A stretch of DNA of 64,000 bases from Trachythela sp. YZ-2020 (lineage: Eukaryota; Cnidaria; Anthozoa; Malacalcyonacea; Clavulariidae): positions 3,794,501 to 3,858,500 of the forward strand of contig JADLSH010000388.1 in assembly GCA_016169945.1 (NCBI GenBank), given 5' to 3'. Shown here one piece after another: positions 1 to 12,305 of the stretch; position 1 is the first letter of the stretch, and each line of letters opens with the position of its first letter. The position numbers and the translations under genes were made by a program. The notes beneath the pieces were generated by a model. That model was not told the origin of the DNA, ran no database searches, and worked only from the letters and a program-made list of their open reading frames with translations.

Positions 1-1620
1 TTTTATATTATATCCGCGAGATGTTGCAATTTGTGAATATATCAGTGAGACTTTATAAAATATTAACGCTATTATCGTTTATACTTGAGGTTTTGTAGGA
101 TGAGGTAGTTTATCCATTATTCCATTATCGTTTAGTTTCTCTTTGTGCCGTATTTAATAAACTCCGCATTCAAGGAAACGAAGCGAAAAATTATTTTAAA
201 TCTGTTTAAAAGCTGTATATATCATCCATCCAACAAAACTTATTGAACTGTTTGATTAGCTAAGCCACTTCGCATTTTGTTGAATCAATGCGAAACTTAT
301 TTATCTATTTTGATGTTTTAGATATGCCATTCAGTCAACACGAGAGATCAAAATTAGTTGAACCAGTTGTATTTTTATTGCTACATTTCACATTTTGCTA
401 TGTCATTTAACGACTTTACTTTTTTTGGTGGTAACGGCCGACCATATAATGCGGAGCGGAATATCATGTGAAAACAATTGAAAATATTTTCGAGCGCTAA
501 TAATACACAACTGCGTCTGCATGCAGACAATAAAATTGACGATAAAAATATTGATTGTGGAATGATTTGCGAAAAACGTCAAAGAAACTATAATGATTTA
601 TAATCCGCGGTCTAAAGCAAATAAACATGCTGTGCTATTTCTATTTTCGCCCCGATCTCAAGTAAACGGGGCTTTGCTTTAAGTCCACGTTCACAGAGGG
701 CGTACGAATTCGTAAGGGCGCAAATTTGTCTAATGCCATTTGTTCACTGAAAAAGGAATGGGCCCTTCGCATAATACTTAACGCAGTAACAATAGTGCCA
801 ACTCGTTGTTTTGACGTTTATGATAAGGGCCTGCATTCGTACGGTAGCTGTGCTCGAATTCGTGAACTCGGAAGGCGAAATCCTGAAAATGTTGAGTACG
901 CTTCCGAATTTATCCAATTCCGTGAAAACGAATTAGCCTTAGACTATATGTTCACACGACTCATGAGACCAGATGCATGAATTCAAGAGCGTATTTAAAT
1001 AAAATTTGCACAAGTTGTCTAATAATTGTTCTTTTCGTTTTTCTTCTACACGAACAAAGTGATATTTTATTCATATTTCAATTTGTTGATATTAATTTGA
1101 TTTTTTGTTTTCGCAGATTTGATTTGACACTGATCGCGGTAGAGAATATGCAAAATCGATCAAATTAGCCGAACATTGATGTTGACAAGCCTGATGGGGG
1201 CTTCTCTCAAAACGTTATGTAAGCAAATAAAGTAATTCTATTTTGGTGAATGTAACGAGAATATGTGACAGAAACGAATCTACATCAAATGGGATAAACG
1301 CGGTTTATATATGCTGCATGAATTCAGCCTTGTTTTGTCCGACATGGCTTGTATCTGTATGACAAAAAGGTAAATTAAAATATATCATATTTTTTTAAGA
1401 GTGCAGCTGGCAATTTTTAGTAATATAGACCTCTTGTCCATGAAATCTATTAAAGGCTGCTATTAATTTGTTTTGAGTGGTTTTTGTACTAGACAAGTTG
1501 GCAGCCTGATATCGGCTAGGGAACTTACACAACGTTCACATGCGACTATAGACGAATTCTGAACCGTACAGATTCGATCGTCTTCGCCTTTTCTATTTGC
1601 TCACATAGCAGTTCATACGG
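1..1620. other. Intergenic, no gene recognised
   Basis: AT-rich DNA to the left of iGluR-1. A short open frame at 726-980 begins with TTG rather than ATG, has no recognisable motif and no splice context, so it is not called. Nothing else is supported here. Confidence 0.6.
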
Positions 1621-1750
1621 TCTTGTCAAAAAGCGTAGCCATGAGAGTTGCAACTCTCATGCACGCTCATCAACTCTCATCAATTTTGAGCTGGTTCAAA
1701 TTTTGATGAAAGTTAATGAGAATTTTTGCTCGTTTGACAGGTTTTAATCC
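1621..1750. mobile_element. Decayed inverted-repeat MITE just upstream of iGluR-1
   Basis: Contains the palindrome GAGAGTTGCAACTCTC and the core TTTGAGCTGGTTCAAA, both also found in the large inverted-repeat element at 44829-46750, and ends near GCTCGTTTGACAGG, a degraded form of that element's CTCGTTTGACCGG terminus. It looks like a short, unexpanded relative. It ends about 45 bp before the iGluR-1 start codon, so it lies in the 5' UTR or proximal promoter. Confidence 0.65.
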
Positions 1751-1792
1751 AGTCTACTCTCATGCAACCAGATACGTCTATATAAATTCTAT

Positions 1793-4700
1793 ATGCCATC
1801 ATCTATTATATTATTCATTTACCGTAGGTCAGTGAGCATTCACATAGTGGTAGTACTTCTCATCGTTTCACCTACATTACCCCATATAATCCATGGCTCG
1901 CACCATTTGAACCCTACAAGAGTAGCAGTCTGGTGCAAGAACCCAATAACCTCATCTTCAGAACTCGTCTTGCATTCCATGGCAACCAACATCAGTTCCC
2001 GTTTCAATATATCTTTGTTGGTCGAAGTTATGAATCTAAATTTTTCTGCGGTTAAAGTGTACGATGTTTTGGATAGACTGAAGAGCAATAAGAGAGAAAC
2101 TGGAACGTTTGTGGTTACTAATCTTGGCTTGAAAGAGTCTTGGCTGTGGACGAGAATGTTAGGAAACACTGACTCAGTCATACTTGACGTCGTACAACCT
2201 GGTAAAAGCGAAAGTAACGAACATCAGGTGGGTTCTGGAAACCGGCTCAAATTTGGACTGGACGAGATTTCAAGTTCTCGTAGTTAGCTCCAGTCCTCTG
2301 CGTCGCCTCGAACTGGAACAAACTACTCGGACTTGAAATCCCGACCAGTTCTCCTTTTCGGGTTTGAAATATTACGTGAAGAAGTTGTGTAATGAATAGA
2401 ACTATGTAGGGTAAATTATTGGATGCAACCCAGCTACCAAGCCCTTGTAGTGTTACTGTGATAGTTATCAGAGTTGATTCATAATGTTGAATCTCTTTCT
2501 TTATATATGTATACTAGTACTGTATTTGGTGGCAAATATATGAAATAGAGAGACGTGGTTTAAATTGTTCGCTCTTATGAACGTCGATACCTCTGAAGTC
2601 GAAGTTTCAGTCTGCTTACTCCAGCCCACCAATAAGCTCTTATTTTCACTCAGTAACACTAAAGCACACACAATGAAACATACCAATTTGGTGGCACAAA
2701 AACATTTGGCGTATAATCGAAATCGCAGTTATCAATTAGGGCTGGGAGTAATCTGATCACTCCAGCATATAGAACGAACTCAAGGAACAAAGTAGGTCGG
2801 ATGTCCTATTTATTAATGAATATAATAAACTTTCTAAGGCTGTGATTAAAGCAGAAACGTTGGTTCAATTCACCAAATATTATCGGTCCCCTTCTTCGAG
2901 TTCTTAGCATTTTTATATCACCTTTCTAGTATGTTATATACGGTATTTCTGTTTTTATTTTGCTTCTAGATTATATGTTTTATAAGTAGGTAGATTTTAC
3001 TGTTTTTAAACAATATTTAATTGTATATTTGAGGGCCCTCATGAAAATCACTTTCAGTAACTGAGCGCCACCTCTCAAATGAGAAGAAATGTACAAATAG
3101 AAAATAGATCAATTGCACCCAAAAGAATGTACAAATACAATAGGTAAATAAATAGATCGCATACTTTTCTTAATTTAGTTTTTCCTAAAGAACTATGTCA
3201 GTCTTGTTCCACCCGAATCAGAAAAATTACATATTATCAAAGACATATTGGATCATATGCTGTGCAAAGAACCCGCCAATATAACATGTTCAAAGTCTGA
3301 TAAAGCTATCGATGATAACATTAGATCACAACTTGGTACTGCAAAAGAAATGAATCTCTGTATTGTAGTGCATTGCACCGAAAAACTCCACGAAATATTT
3401 TTGTTGGCAAAAGAGTATGACCTACTTGGGTCACAATATCGATGGTTTTTGGTAAACTATGTAGAAATTGGTCAGACCTTCAAGGAGTTGCCTCAAAATG
3501 TGATATCTATTGAATTGAGTCATTATAATGGTATATCAAACCTGGAATATACAGGGTGTGGGGATGAGAATATTTTGAACGATGCGTTTATGTTAATTGC
3601 AAGTTTGGAAAGTGATTTGGAAACTGATTTTGCAGGACGTTCAATAACAAGGTAAACATTGATTATAATTCTCGTTATCTATTATAAGATATCTCGTTAT
3701 ATATTATAACATAAAGTGAAATCATGATCGTGATTGAGCTTGTGTATCTGATACGAAATCCTGCTGATATAAATAGCTCTTTTTCTCAGCAAAGATCATT
3801 CATGACTTTAAGATTACCAAAGAATAGGAACATTTTCATCAAGATGAATCACAACCTTTTCAACCCATGCAAGTGACGCCACAACACATGATGTAATAAT
3901 AATAATAATTAACTTTATTTTGAGAGGGTGACACATAACAGCAATTTTCTGAAAATTTGCATGTGGCCCTCAAAATTACCTAAATACAATAAGATATAAC
4001 TAGATAATAGATAGTTACATTAATTTACAGATAAAAACACAAGAAAAGTATGTACAATTTATAACTTCAAAATAATCAATATCTCTATAAGTTTCTCTAA
4101 AGTGATTTTTGAGAGATGATTTGAAGGAGGATGTGACGTGTGTTTGGGTTAATAACTCCTATACAGAATTCTAAAGCTTCGTGGCCTTTAGTTTATCCAT
4201 TAATTTATCTATTTAGTAAAGTTTGCCCATATTGGAGGTTCAATCTTTTCTTCATTATAGGAATATTTTGGAAACAAATTTTGTAGGGAAGACGGGTCAG
4301 GTTTACTTCAATAATAACCTGCATGCCCGCAAAGGCAGCGACTATGGAATATTCCAGCTGATCCGGTTTCCCAACTCTACTGGTTGGCTTCGTATTGGAT
4401 CATGGCACAACAATTCCTTTGATACGACCTTAAAATCATGGATCCAACATGAAGTATCTAGAATAAAGCCGCCGCTGCTTCGTATTGCCACGAAGTACAG
4501 CAAACCTTGGGTGTTCTTCACCGCTAACCAGGAATTCGATGGGAAAACCTCAAAATGCAATATTGGGATGAAGTGTATTAATTATACTCGTTATGTGAGC
4601 GAGGATAATAATTCATTTGTCCCACATTGCTGCTCAGGTGAGTTGTTAAGGATGGTAGATGGTCAGAAAATGTCAGTTCAGGCATAGAGATAGAGATTAG

Positions 4701-7700
4701 GAAAGATAGGAGGGAGAACAGTTTACTATTAATAAACGACCTGAAATGAAGGCATGAAAGAAGAAAGGGAGGGATGAAGTAAGATAAAAATTGACATGGC
4801 CTGAAAAAGGTGTCATTGTAAGAGAAGTTCCCCAATTATGCAGGTTTATTTAAAAGAAAATATATAAGAATTTTATCGGGACAAGAGAAACTGTCCGTAA
4901 TAGAGAGATATGTAAGGATGTGTTTTATTTCTTGTTTTAGGCATGCTGATCGAGTTGCTCCAAGAACTAACAAAACGATTTTCCTTTACGCCGAGACTTC
5001 ATTTTGTCAAAGACAAGAAATTCGGTAGCATGGACGCGGCCACGAGGGGCTGGAACGGGATGATAGGCGAGGTTCTACGGAACGAAGCAGACACCGCACT
5101 ATACAGTCTGACAATTACCGAAACCCGGTCGAAAGTAGTCGATTTCTCCTATCCATTCTTAGCCTCGGGTAGTGGAATTATAGTCTCGACCCAGACGCAA
5201 AAACCCTACCCTCATATAAACAATTCATTCCTGAGGCCGTTCTCAAAAAACCTTTGGATGGTAACCTTAGGTATTTTTGCTGCCTGTGTTTTGATATTGT
5301 GGACCGTTGAGAAATGGAATCGCAGGCGCGTTTTTGGTCTCGCCCCCCGCGCCACTCAAGGGGTGGGGAAATTTTTGGAGAGTATGTCCTACACTTGGGG
5401 AGTGGTCGTACAAAAGGTGGTCCAGGAGGGAGGACCCAAAACGTTCGGTGGTCGTGTTGTGACTGGAGTTTTCGGGTTTTATATGATCATATTGTTGAGC
5501 ACATACACTGCAAACTTGGCCGCTATTCAAGTTATCGAAGAAACGGAGGAAGAAATATCTGGGATTTATGATAAGAAGGTTGGTGCTTTGTGATTTGAAG
5601 ACACGAGTAGTTTTGTACATGAACTGTGAACCTCAGGGGTCCGAGTAAGGAGCATCCGGGAAATATGCAGGAGGAAACTAGAGTACCTGGAGAAAACCTG
5701 CAGTGTTTGGTTTAGTAAAATCAATTGAAAGCATTATCCTTACATGTTACTGAGGCGAAAATAGAATCAGAAAACCGTATGTTTCAGAAATAGAATCCCG
5801 GTCACTTTTGAGGTGAAAGAGACGACACATGCACTAACCACTGTGCCACCCACATCTTATGGATCGGGATTTGGGTTAGACTTATGGTTAGGATTAGAGT
5901 TAGAATTAGAATTAGAATTGGGATTAGTGATAAAATAAGGTAAAACTTAGGGTTAAGATTAGGATTAGAATCAGGATTAGAGTTAGGATTAGTGATAAAT
6001 AAGAATTAGACTTATGATTAGGATTAGTGTTAAGATAAGAGTTAGGATTGGATTGAGGAATTGGATTAGGATCGTAAGGATTATGAATGGGTTAAGAGTA
6101 CAAAATTGATGATATTTTTATTGTGGATTTTCCCTAACATATTTCATGATCTTCTGTTTAGTTTCTATATCCGACCAATTCATACAAATTCACGTCATCC
6201 AAGTTCACTTCGACGTCGGAATTCTTTAAGCAGAGTCCAGATCCAAGGATGAAAAGAATTTATCGCACGATGAAAGATCGTCTTGTGTCTACCAGAGCAG
6301 AGGCGCGCGCACTGCTGAAGTCAGGGTAAGAGAATATATTATTGATATTTTCTTAGTAGTGTCGTAAAGGTGTGTTTCACGGATCGAGCTGCAGATGGTG
6401 GACAACTTCAGAAAGTTGACACCAGCGAGGGCGGTTGCAATATATTAAATTGACGTTTTCTGAGGAAGGGGTGATGTCCGTGAAACAAATACAGAATGAC
6501 GGCACAAAAACTTTCGGATATTATAAACGAGAAAACCAGAAAATATTCGCTTTTTGTGGACCGAATTACAGAAAAATATGGTGAAACATTGTTGGCTGAA
6601 TTGCTTACAACTTATTGGGAAAATTAAACCAGTTTAAGTAAACGTTATTTAAAAAGAGCACAACGACAACGTATACATTAAAACGGTTAAAGGGGCGAGG
6701 AAAACAGTATCAATGTAAATATAACGCCTTAACGGGCAAAACCAAATATATTTGCACTCAAAGTGAACATATTTAAACTAAAAAAAGCTAAAAAACGAAA
6801 GGTACTAAAACGTCATTCTAAAAGCATTTTATATGAAGTAAGAATGAAAACGTTCAGCCGTCTTGCGATAGGCGTACTTTTTAGATGATGCTATTATGGG
6901 TGGCAACACATCGGTATATAGCATCATCTAAAGTTAATTTACCTGAGTTTTAACACCACAATCATTAGATTTAAACGCATGATTGTTGTACATGCATGTC
7001 GAACAGTGTCAAATTATTGTATCAAAACACGACATACATCCATATACGATCAATTCTAACATTTTCATCTACTTTTATGTTTTATACATGTAATATATTA
7101 CTGTCTGGTCAATATTTATATACAATTATACCCAATGACTAACTCCCACAGACCACTTGTGTTAAAATTGTTAAATGAATCTTTACATTAGAAAGCAAAT
7201 TACGGCATATAAATTCCGTTTGATTGGGCCTCCTAATCGGACACATATGTTCTCAGTCTGAATAAAACTGCAGTTGAATCATAACATGTAGCCGAGTCAT
7301 GAAAATCTAATATTTGTACATTAAAGTATTTAAACATTCATCATCCAATCATTCGTTGCTTCAAATTTGGCTTCAACGAATCATATAGGTCAATAGAATG
7401 AGCATTTCAGTGTATGCTGCAGGGTTCTGTGGTGTGAGGACTGCTAATATGCGCTTACTTTGCTTTAGTGAAATCCAGGCGTTTTTTGAAGACACGCCAT
7501 CTCTACACTACATGGCATCTCAAGAAAGAGCCTGTGATCTTAAGGTGGTCGGAAAATCATTCGGAAATTCTGGCTATGGCATGCCTTTCCGACGTAACTC
7601 GACCTGGTTACGAAAATTTACGGTCTCGCTCCGAAAGATGCACGAAGACGGCACGATGAGAAAGCTCAGTCAGAAGTGGCTTGAGTCAGGTTGCGTCTCG

Positions 7701-7880
7701 AAGACTGCTAACATGGCCAAGGAACTGGGACTGAGGGACGAGAGTGGGTTGCTTTTCCTTCTGGCTGTCGTGTGCGCAGGCTCGTTTGTGGTTTTAGCTC
7801 TGGAATTTATCTGTGTGAGGATTTTTGCGAGTTGTTTTGACTCACATTCCCGGTCGTTTACGTATAATGTCACGAAATAG
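1793..7880 (+). CDS. Ionotropic glutamate receptor, NMDA-like (iGluR-1), complete
   Basis: Ligand-gated cation channel subunit of the plasma membrane. Six coding exons: 1793-2227, 3191-3651, 4261-4637, 4941-5578, 6162-6325 and 7469-7880; intron phases 0,2,1,0,2 join into 828 aa. A hydrophobic signal sequence lies at about residues 15-32, then an amino-terminal domain. Ligand-binding lobe S1 starts near 370 (PPLLRIATKYSKPWVFF) and holds WNGMIGE and SLTITETRSKVVDF, where the agonist-contacting Thr and Arg of the family are kept. M1 is near 530-550. The pore has Gln (GVVVQK) at the Q/R/N site, and M3 has STYTANLAAI in place of SYTANLAAF. S2 keeps an Asp (FFEDTPSL) aligned with the NMDA-type acidic ligand residue, and the S2 cysteine pair. 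M4 is about 775-803. The first-exon start is the ATG that opens the signal peptide. Splice sites are canonical. Family assignment is secure; ligand preference (glycine or glutamate) is not settled by sequence. Confidence 0.93.
3890..3990 (-). mobile_element. Retroelement 3'-end relic with (TTA)n tail in intron 2 of iGluR-1
   Basis: A run of TAA triplets is followed by TTAACTTTATTTTGAGAGGG. Read on the minus strand this is AATAAAG followed by a (TTA)n microsatellite, the typical 3' end of a SINE or CR1/L2-like LINE. A related tail sits at 11095-11160 inside the NLR pseudogene. A similar GAGGGCCCTCATGAAAATC stretch occurs at about 3031-3050. Confidence 0.5.
5865..6080 (+). repeat. Degenerate telomere-like TTAGGA/TTAGAA repeats in intron 4 of iGluR-1
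   Basis: About 200 bp of imperfect hexamers such as TTAGGATTAGAG and TTAGAATTAGAA. The sequence resembles a decayed telomere-type (TTAGGG) tract or a simple AT-rich microsatellite. Shorter relatives are at about 25170 and 32945. Confidence 0.6.
6884..6932. repeat. Short hairpin in intron 5 of iGluR-1
   Basis: TAGATGATGCTAT is repeated in inverted orientation as ATAGCATCATCTA about 20 bp later. Probably the remains of a small inverted-repeat transposon. Confidence 0.5.
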
Positions 7881-7984
7881 AAAAAAAGAGGTTAAAGGGA
7901 AAGTAATTCACAATCTTTTTGGGCATCGAGACTTGTCCTCAGACTTCCGGTTGTTCAACTATATTGCGTCTTATATGACGTACA

Positions 7985-7990
7985 AATAAA
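7985..7990 (+). promoter_or_regulatory. Candidate polyadenylation signal of iGluR-1
   Basis: AATAAA lies 104 bp after the iGluR-1 stop codon, the first such hexamer downstream on the coding strand. Position is plausible for a compact 3' UTR; no transcript evidence is available. Confidence 0.5.
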
Positions 7991-10900
7991 TGAAAGTAGC
8001 TAGGCTTGTCTAGCTACATTCTTATATAAAAATCAAAATGTTGCCTGCAAGTTGCCAACAGCATATTGAATAATTGTGTTATAATACAGATATAATATAA
8101 TACAGTTTAGAATTCTATATTGGACTTTATATCTATAATAACAATGACATGCTGCTGTTTTAAAAGGACTAAAATATGGAACATTTTGCTGGGGAAGGGA
8201 CTGCAATTTAAGTAATAACAGACATAAACAATTAACTTATTATTTATATTGTCGTCTTCTCTGTGGTATAATGCTTCTTGCCGTGCGTCGTATGAATTTC
8301 ACGATTTCCCATCATATTTCTCTTCATATAATATTTCTTATAGTAAAGGCTCTTTCCATGAAACGACTTTCTCACTTGTGTTAATCTTGTTACTTGTATT
8401 CCTGACAATCCGCCATATTTTGAACATCAGTGGAGTGGCCACCTACTGAATTCATAGTCACGCTTCTTGACATCTTTTACCATGGTGTAAATTGCCGAGC
8501 GGAATTATGGTACCCTCGTCCAGGGCCGCCTAAAACAGCCCTTTGCGTGTAACAACTAAAGTTTTCTGTTTCGGGACGGAATGGGCAGAAAATAGAACAT
8601 TTAGTGAGTCGAGGGGCATTCTGTTATATTGGAGACTGGGTTGATCAGATATGGCATGATCATCTATTTGAATAAATGCCACAGTTCAGGTTACAAAAAA
8701 TGTAATTCTTTAATTCGTAATAAAGAAGGAATTTAGAAATTTAGTTTACATTCGTATGTACAGTGTTGAGATCGTAGTTATTAATATATATCAACTTCTA
8801 AACCTCTTTCCTTAACGGCACGAATTAGCGCATTCTTGTTTTCTTCAGTAAAGTTATTATATTTTATTGTCAATCTAGTAAGCTTACAGTTTCTGTGTAG
8901 CAGGGTATTGCGCAGAAGTGGAACACATCCATCTGTTAACTTGCACATGCTAAGTACAAAGTGTTAACTCAGTAAGCCTACATTGCTCTTTTGTTAAAGC
9001 ATCAATACATAACATGCGTACACCTTCATCACCTATGACATTACCTCCCAATGATATGTTAGTCAGTTTACAATGTTCATCACAAAGAACTTTGCACAAA
9101 TAACGTATGCATTCTGCTGTTAATGAACAGTCCTGTATTAGAGCATTGCACAGAATATCCACACCTTTATCCCTTATGGTATTGTGGCTTAAATCAAGAT
9201 ATGTAAGTGTTCGGAAAAGTACATAATTAAGAACTTCACAGAGTTGCGATATTCCACATGAAGTAATTTTGTTATTGCTCAAATTGAGTACCTGCAGTTG
9301 ACTTGCATCTTCGCTTTTAATAAATGCACATATGTTTGATACACATTCATCGGTCATGCCAAAACAAAGCCAAAGGTGCCTAAGCTTAGCGTGTTCGTGG
9401 TTCAATGTACATTCTGATTTCACTAATGCGCTCGCTAATTCTTTTTTTGCCAACTCAACCATCACGGATCGCCAACAATACCAGCGTTTCTAAACATCTA
9501 TGCTGTAGCAGTATAGCGATTTCAAGAAAACAATTATCTTCACGAATTGAGTAATGAAACGCTAAACATTTTAAACTGTTCAAATGTTTGCAAACAAAAG
9601 TCACTGCTGCCAAGTCACTTGCAGAAAGAGGAATTTCAACAGTTTCATGTGAAATAGTCGTAACAACATTTAAATCAGTTTTTTCGCAAACGTTTTTAAC
9701 GACGTTTTCATCACCCACTTCCTTTAAACATTTCATTACAAACAAGTTGCCATAATCGCCAATGTCAATTTCACCATTATGCGAAATTAAGATTTTTGTA
9801 AACGCCAAAACACAATCATGGTAATCACTGCCAGACATCTGTATTTTCTCGCCTAAAAATCCAGCAATAAACTGAAGTACTAAATGCCACTCTCCACTTT
9901 TACAATTAGTCGAAATGAACTTGCAGCAAGAAATTCTTGTATGGTCAAGTGTAAGAAACAAAACTGTGTTTGAACTGGAAAGATAGGATTAGATAAACTG
10001 TTCACCAAACCAGACCTTTTCATTTGTCCATCGAAAAGCTTTTTGTTGAAAACCAATTGCCTATTAACCATACCATCAAATGCCAATTTCTGAAGTTTTT
10101 CGAGCGTTTGTTCCGAAGACGTTTCGTCTAAATTTCTGTCATGATACGTCGCAAAGTGATCTGGTGCCGTCTCGTAAAGTTTAGTCAGTGTTGTTGGAAG
10201 AACACCGGTGTCATTTTTAGGATCACCGAGACAGTCAGACAGGGTGGAACAGACAATAAAACAATTTACAGGAATGTAACATAAATTTAACAAGTCTGAC
10301 GAGGATTTTATGTGGTTCCATATCTTTGGCTTCAGGTCACAAATTGTGTCAATATTGTCACAAAATTTGCTGACGTATTCTTCAATTTTATCGGAAGTGA
10401 AACCAATAATCTCAACCCTACGATCAAAATTGAGCTTTGAATAAAAATAATCTACAGTCGGTCTGCTGGTTACTAGAACCGTTGCTCCTTCCAACAAGTT
10501 GCCGTTCGCCAGTTTAATGAATATAATCCGCATTCCAGACATGCAAATATTAGGATCGTCTGGAATTCCTTGTGAACTGGTCTAAGCAGTTTTTCAGGTC
10601 GCCATTGAACTCGTCCAAACCATCAAGCTTTCTCGGGTTTGTTAAAAATCTCTTGAAAAATACTTTTCTTCTCTCAGTGCTGTTCCATAATGAAGAAACG
10701 TCTTAAGAGATAGATTTTGTAACTTATCAATTATATTGAACCATCTAAATTTAAAAAAGAAAGCAATCTTTCCACAATAAAATTTATCAATTCCATTTGC
10801 CCAATCACGAATAATTTTTTCCGTTAAGACAGTCTTGCCAGTTCCCGGTCGTCCAACAGCCAGAATGGTGCGAGGATTTTCGTCTTTCAATTTGTCTTCC

Positions 10901-11094
10901 GTATCCTTATTTGGATGAAATGGATCTTTGATCTCTTCCAGACGTATGGAGTCTTCAGGAACCTTCATGTATAAACATAAAATATTTGGTGTCGCTCCAT
11001 TTCTTTTGAAAACTTGTGCTGAGCTCGTCCAGTGTGAATAACAACGTCGATATGCAAATCTTCTAAATCCGTGTTAGGTGCATAACGAGGAGGC

Positions 11095-11162
11095 TTAATA
11101 ATAATACTAATAATAATAAAAACTTTATTTAAAGGGGGAGTTACATTGTTACTATTACAGTA
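11095..11162 (-). mobile_element. Retroelement (TTA)n tail inserted in NLR-1
   Basis: Minus strand reads CCCTTTAAATAAAG then TTTTTATTATTATTAG and further TTA triplets, like the 3' end of a SINE or LINE. NLR-2 has coding sequence here (a short cysteine-containing segment before the NACHT), which NLR-1 lacks. The insertion or accompanying deletion ends the NLR-1 N-terminal frame. Confidence 0.6.
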
Positions 11163-11170
11163 TTCTTCCC

Positions 11171-11401
11171 AATGTTATTATCTGCAGTGCTACTGTCCGC
11201 AGTGCTACTGTCCGCAGTGCTACTGTCCGCAGTGCTACTGTCCGCAGTGCTACTGTCCGCAGTGCTATTATCTGCAGTGCTACTGTCCGCAGTGCTACTG
11301 TCCGCAGTGCTACTGTCCGCAGTGCTACTGTCCGCAGTGCTACTGTCCGCAGTGCTATTATCTGGACTACTACTGTCCGCAATGTTATTATCTGCAGTGC
11401 T
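11171..11401 (-). repeat. 15-bp coding minisatellite (DSSTA repeats) in NLR-1
   Basis: About fifteen tandem copies of the 15-bp unit ACTGTCCGCAGTGCT (plus strand), in frame as Asp-Ser-Ser-Thr-Ala on the minus strand. The matching linker in NLR-2 (16076-16217) has fewer and more varied units. Because the unit is a multiple of three, copy changes keep frame, and all other frames are open through it, which produces several false open frames on both strands. Confidence 0.9.
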
Positions 11402-12305
11402 AGAGAGTAGCGGAGCGTTGTTATCCATGCCTTTTAGTTGAAATTCGTCTCGCACATATCGCTTACGAAGAAAATAGACAGTAATAAACTCACTGTCACA
11501 GCTCCAGCTATTTTCAGAACGACAGTTGATGACTGGAAACCGTCGCCAAATGAGATAAATCACTTCGCCAAGTATTATTAAGGCAAAAGCAGTGTTTAAT
11601 ACAGAGACAATCACGCTCCATAACTGCTTTTCTGATGCAGTCGAATTCTCGCATGCTATTGAGGTACTATTAAGCTTACCAATACTCGTATTCTTTCCAG
11701 TCTGAAAAATTACATCTGACGTTGGTAGATTGCAACTGAATTCGAAATCAAATCCACGGGGATAAAATACTGTATGTTGCAGAACAGTAAACAGAATTCC
11801 AAATAGCGAACGGACAACAAGGTGGATGAAATAGAAGTAAAAAACATAAAATCCATGGCTCGTTTCTTCACGACCGGTTCTTGACTCGTCCCTTCCGTTC
11901 GAGATTTCGTCGACATTTTCGACACGCGCGCTTACTCCGAGAGAATATATAATACTGACAAAAACTGTGAAACAAACACTCAATAAAACAAAGCCGTGCA
12001 AAGGTAGAGGAGAGTTATAAGTCGTCTCGTATCTTGAATGACATACTTTCTCGACGTAATTCTTATCCGCTGCTGTACTCTTTGCGTTAACCTTACAAGA
12101 AAATTTTCCGATCTCCCCTTCTCTGGCAGCTGAAGTTACAGCTGTGAGTGTCAGTCCACAAAGAAAGTGAACTATTAGACATACGTAGGCTAGCACACCG
12201 AATCTCTTGCGGGATAAATATACTTTTGCACAATCGTATATCATCAGCTTGAAATAATATAGATATTTCCTCGGAGCTTTTGAAAGCGAAGCCAAGGTTA
12301 ATTAT

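Larger units (their letters stand above)
8781..12295 (-). pseudogene. Four-TM channel-like / NACHT / LRR gene, broken copy (NLR-1)
   Basis: Homologous along its length to NLR-2 at 13728-17077. The N-terminal four-pass membrane module (ATG at 12295-12293) is intact, followed by an expanded DSSTA repeat; the frame then stops at 11141 next to a retroelement tail. Downstream lesions seen against NLR-2: a 2-bp insertion near 10975; a deletion near 10620 that removes most of Walker B and shifts frame; one extra T near 10578; a deletion of about 34 bp near 9900, just after the TIQEFLAA motif; a frame change near 9460; and another near 8950. Walker A (GRPGTGKT) survives near 10840. The RI-type leucine-rich repeats run to a stop at 8781. 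The N-terminal piece of 384 aa could still yield a membrane protein without NACHT. Gene type is secure; loss of full-length function follows from six or more lesions. Confidence 0.88.
8230..12305 (-). repeat. Tandem duplication unit 1 (proximal NLR copy plus 3' flank)
   Basis: The 3' flank at about 8270-8670 matches the 3' flank of the second NLR at about 13340-13660 (shared CTTGCCGTGC, AATTTCACGATTTC, GTAAAGGCTCTT and GAGGGG landmarks), and the gene bodies are collinear. The duplicated unit therefore includes non-coding flank, showing DNA-level tandem duplication rather than retroposition. Confidence 0.75.

Noticed and set aside
726..980. 84-codon open frame upstream of iGluR-1
   Set aside because: Starts with TTG, has no recognisable motif, no homologue in the window and no splice-site context.
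1781..1786. TATAAA box for iGluR-1
   Set aside because: Only 7 bp before the ATG, so transcription would start inside the coding region; more likely chance.
5865..6080. Interstitial telomere from a chromosome fusion
   Set aside because: Repeats are highly degenerate (TTAGAA, TTAGGA), short, and inside an intron; a plain AT-rich microsatellite explains them.
11146..11441. Plus- and minus-strand open frames with CYCPQ, LLSAV or ALRTV repeats
   Set aside because: Shadow frames of the in-frame DSSTA minisatellite of NLR-1.
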